NCBI GenBank assembly: GCA_903927685.1
Contig: CAIYOB010001007.1
Span: 1 to 8,274 of the forward strand
From: an uncultured Planctomycetaceae bacterium
Lineage (GTDB): Bacteria > Planctomycetota > Planctomycetia > Pirellulales > Pirellulaceae
DNA length: 8,274 nucleotides
Reading direction: 5' to 3'
Positions within the stretch are counted from its first letter, which is position 1. Each line of letters begins with the position of its first letter. The notes beneath the pieces were generated by a model that was not told the DNA's origin, did no database searches, and worked only from the letters and a program-made list of their open reading frames with translations. Made by a program: the position numbers and the translations under genes. Below are positions 6,787 through 8,274 of this stretch, in pieces.

Positions 6787-6958
6787 CCTGCTCGGCCCCC
6801 TGCCGCCTTGTGCGGCAGGTGCCAGAGTCTTGTGGACGAGAAAGGCGAAACGCGAACAGCCCCGCCCCCTGCCAGCTTGCTGGCAGGAGCGCAAGCCTTG
6901 TCGCCGCAGACCGGAGACTTATTCACCGGCCGCACAAGGCGGCAGGGGCCTGAGCAGG
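6787..6958. repeat. Second foldback element, upstream of the kinase remnant
   Basis: The 35-bp arms 6787-6821 and 6924-6958 are inverted copies with three mismatches and no gaps. The left arm contains a hairpin of its own (6799-6806 against 6812-6819, cctgccgc/gcggcagg). A 20-base near-perfect palindrome, cctgccagcttgctggcagg, lies at 6868-6887 between the arms. The rest of the divergent gap (6543-6786) holds no supported gene. The right arm ends eight bases before the kinase ATG and supplies most of its Shine-Dalgarno AGGA (6956-6959). Confidence 0.75.
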
Positions 6959-6966
6959 AACTCGAC

Positions 6967-7592
6967 ATGTCCAACGACCCTCGTGAACCCGACGAGACGA
7001 TTCCGCCAACGGACGACGGTGGTGCAGAACCGGCAGACGGTACTGCTCCGAAGCCTGGCCGTCCTTCGCCGCAGGAGCCGGCCCGCCCATCGCACATCGG
7101 GCGCTACCGCGTCGAGCGCCTGCTGGGCAAAGGCGGGTTCGGCTTGGTCTACCTGGCGCACGACGAGCAACTGCGGCGGCAGGTTGCCATCAAGGTGCCG
7201 CACCGGGAATTGACAGCACAGCCGGCCGATGTCGAAGCGTACCTGGACGAAGCCCGGATGCTGGCGCACCTAGACGACCCGCACAAGCAGGGGCTGGTCC
7301 ACCGAGACATCAAACCGGGCGATGCACCTTCCCAGCGGAGACGAGGGACGAACTGCTGCAATTCATCGCCACGCAGGAGCCGAAGCTGACGTGCCAGATC
7401 GACGACCGGATTCCGAAAGAACTGAAGCGGATCTGCCTGAAGGCGTTTTCCCGGCGAGCGTCCGATCGCTACACGCTCGCGGAGCGAGCGGCCACGGTAG
7501 TGCATCTCTGCTCCGAAGCCGCCGACCGCGGAGCGGTCCCAGAGGGTAGCCGGTGGTCAAGCGCAGCGCCGACCACCGGTACGCCGAGATGA
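6967..7592 (+). pseudogene. Decayed Ser/Thr protein kinase (Hanks type)
   Basis: The start is ATG 6967, with AGGA seven bases upstream. A disordered acidic leader (residues 1-43) precedes a kinase N-lobe: glycine loop GKGGFGLVY (54-62), lysine in VAIK (Lys76) and helix-C glutamate in DEARMLAHL (Glu95). Residue Pro105 is followed at once by HKQGLVHRDIKPG (106-118), so the hinge and early C-lobe are missing, in frame. After HRDIKPG the match stops. It resumes in another frame from about 7323 with TFPAETRDELLQFIATQEPK and then DDRIPKELKRICLKAFSRRA to about 7510, the late C-lobe of planctomycete kinases. The DFG and APE motifs and the activation loop are absent, and the catalytic-loop Asn is an Asp at the junction. 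The original frame ends at 7389; the C-lobe frame runs to 7592, through the left end of the dispersed repeat. It cannot encode an active kinase. Confidence 0.85.
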
Positions 7593-7750
7593 CGAGTTCG
7601 TGCATCCCGGAGGGATGCCAGAGGCCACACGCATACGCCGGATGCCGTTCCTGGCACGCCTCCGGCGTGCGGAAACCGTGCTGGGCCGCCGTGTCCGGTG
7701 GTATCGCTGCGCTCAACCACCGGCTAATGTCTGGGAACCCTCCGGGTTCA
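7537..7750. repeat. Dispersed repeat copy B, two inverted halves
   Basis: The right half (7651-7750) is the inverted counterpart of copy A at 476-575. The left half (7537-7622) matches copy A from 490 to 576 in direct orientation with one gap. Copy B is therefore a tail-to-tail pair. The terminal arms 7537-7568 and 7705-7736 pair (tcccaga..gtagccggtggt), and each half carries a 17-base palindrome: gcatcccggagggatgc at 7602-7618 and gcacgcctccggcgtgc at 7654-7670. The left end lies within the last codons of the kinase remnant. No gene is supported; the open frames over it are repeat translations. Confidence 0.75.
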
Positions 7751-7881
7751 CTCGCCGAACTGGACCGGGCCGGCACGCTGAAGCGTGATGCTGATTCCTC
7801 AGTTCAGGATTTCGGCCCGGGACCTTTTCCCAGATGTCCCCCGGCCACCGGACGATCCGCGCGGCGTTGTCCTGTCGGCGG
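7751..7881. other. Intergenic stretch with one CTGAAG palindrome
   Basis: No gene is supported. A 14-base palindrome, cacgctgaagcgtg, lies at 7774-7787. It has the same CTGAAG core as the six palindromes of the foldback element at 695-939. It lies downstream of the helicase stop on the minus strand and could also act as a 3' hairpin for that gene. Confidence 0.45.
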
Positions 7882-8274
7882 TCAGCTGAGCAGCAACTGC
7901 AGATCCTCGGCGGTCAGGCTGCCGATCACGTTGTTGTCGGCCGAGACGATGGCATCGGCCAGCTCACGCTTCTCTCGCTGCAGCTCGATGATCTTCTCCT
8001 CGACCGTATCGCGGCAGATCAGCCGATAGGCGAACACATGCCGGTCCTGGCCCAGGCGGTGAGCGCGGTCGACCGCTTGTGCCTCGACGGCCGGGTTCCA
8101 CCACGGGTCGAGGATGTACACATAGTCGGCCGCGGTCAGGTTCAGGCCGTGCCCGCCGGCCTTCAGGCTGATCAGGAACACGGGGCAGGCCGTGTCTTGC
8201 TGGAAGCGTTTGACCCGGTCGCCGCGATCGCGGGTTTGGCCGTCCAGGTACTCGTACACGATGCCCTGCTGGTC
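7882..8274 (-). CDS. SNF2-family helicase, C-terminal part
   Basis: The last 130 residues of a SNF2/Rad54-like ATPase are present; the gene continues past the window edge with no start here. The segment is the end of the second RecA-like (helicase C) domain. [22 protein letters not shown] is motif V, then [21 protein letters not shown] is motif VI with the arginine-finger region. After it come the family-typical [19 protein letters not shown] and [12 protein letters not shown], and the C-terminus [10 protein letters not shown]. These proteins use ATP hydrolysis to translocate on double-stranded DNA and remodel protein-DNA complexes. In bacteria, RapA-like and stand-alone SNF2 proteins are known; the ending here resembles the stand-alone bacterial type. 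No operon partner is visible downstream. Confidence 0.93.
   Translation of the reverse strand, partial: DQQGIVYEYLDGQTRDRGDRVKRFQQDTACPVFLISLKAGGHGLNLTAADYVYILDPWWNPAVEAQAVDRAHRLGQDRHVFAYRLICRDTVEEKIIELQREKRELADAIVSADNNVIGSLTAEDLQLLLS

Noticed and set aside
7882..8259. GTG at 8259 as a start of the helicase gene
   Set aside because: The frame remains open to the window edge, and the segment begins in the middle of a helicase C domain, so the codon is an internal valine.

Overview
The window looks like chromosomal DNA from a planctomycete, probably of the Pirellula/Gemmata-like type. The DNA is GC-rich. An exported protein carries the N-terminal LEPRxLLAA motif and a type I dockerin that are typical of planctomycete surface proteins. 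There is also an exported HEAT-repeat protein, remains of a planctomycete-type Ser/Thr kinase, and intergenic DNA full of palindromic repeats. The placement rests on protein style and repeat style, not on a marker gene.

Layout. Bases 1-1055 hold no intact gene. They contain a large hairpin (3-131), a 17-bp inverted repeat (193-252), a possible gene remnant on the minus strand (307-447), one copy of a 100-bp dispersed repeat (476-575) and a 245-bp foldback element built of nested palindromes (695-939). A small unrecognised minus-strand gene, possibly 5'-truncated, lies at 1056-1364. A complete YgiQ-family radical SAM protein follows on the minus strand (1482-3497). In front of it are an exact TATAAT box and a 28-bp perfect palindrome at the predicted transcription start. 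Next is a 555-residue secreted CAP/SCP-domain protein with a dockerin (3652-5319, minus), with a predicted sigma70-like promoter and a hairpin after its stop codon. A gene-poor stretch (5320-5831) separates it from a secreted HEAT-repeat protein (5832-6542, minus) that has a strong Shine-Dalgarno sequence.

A 424-bp divergent gap (6543-6966) holds a second foldback element (6787-6958). It runs up to the ribosome binding site of a decayed plus-strand Ser/Thr kinase (6967-7592), which has lost two internal blocks and is frameshifted. The kinase's 3' end runs into a second, two-armed copy of the dispersed repeat (7537-7750). The window ends inside the C-terminal part of a SNF2-family helicase on the minus strand (7882-8274).

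The intact genes all lie on the minus strand. Their hairpins and promoters suggest separate transcription units, and I see no shared pathway. No defence system, CRISPR array, tRNA, rRNA or complete transposase gene is visible. The most unusual content is the structured repeat DNA: two repeat families whose hairpin stems differ by compensatory changes, foldback pairs made from them, and their contact with a gene that has broken down.
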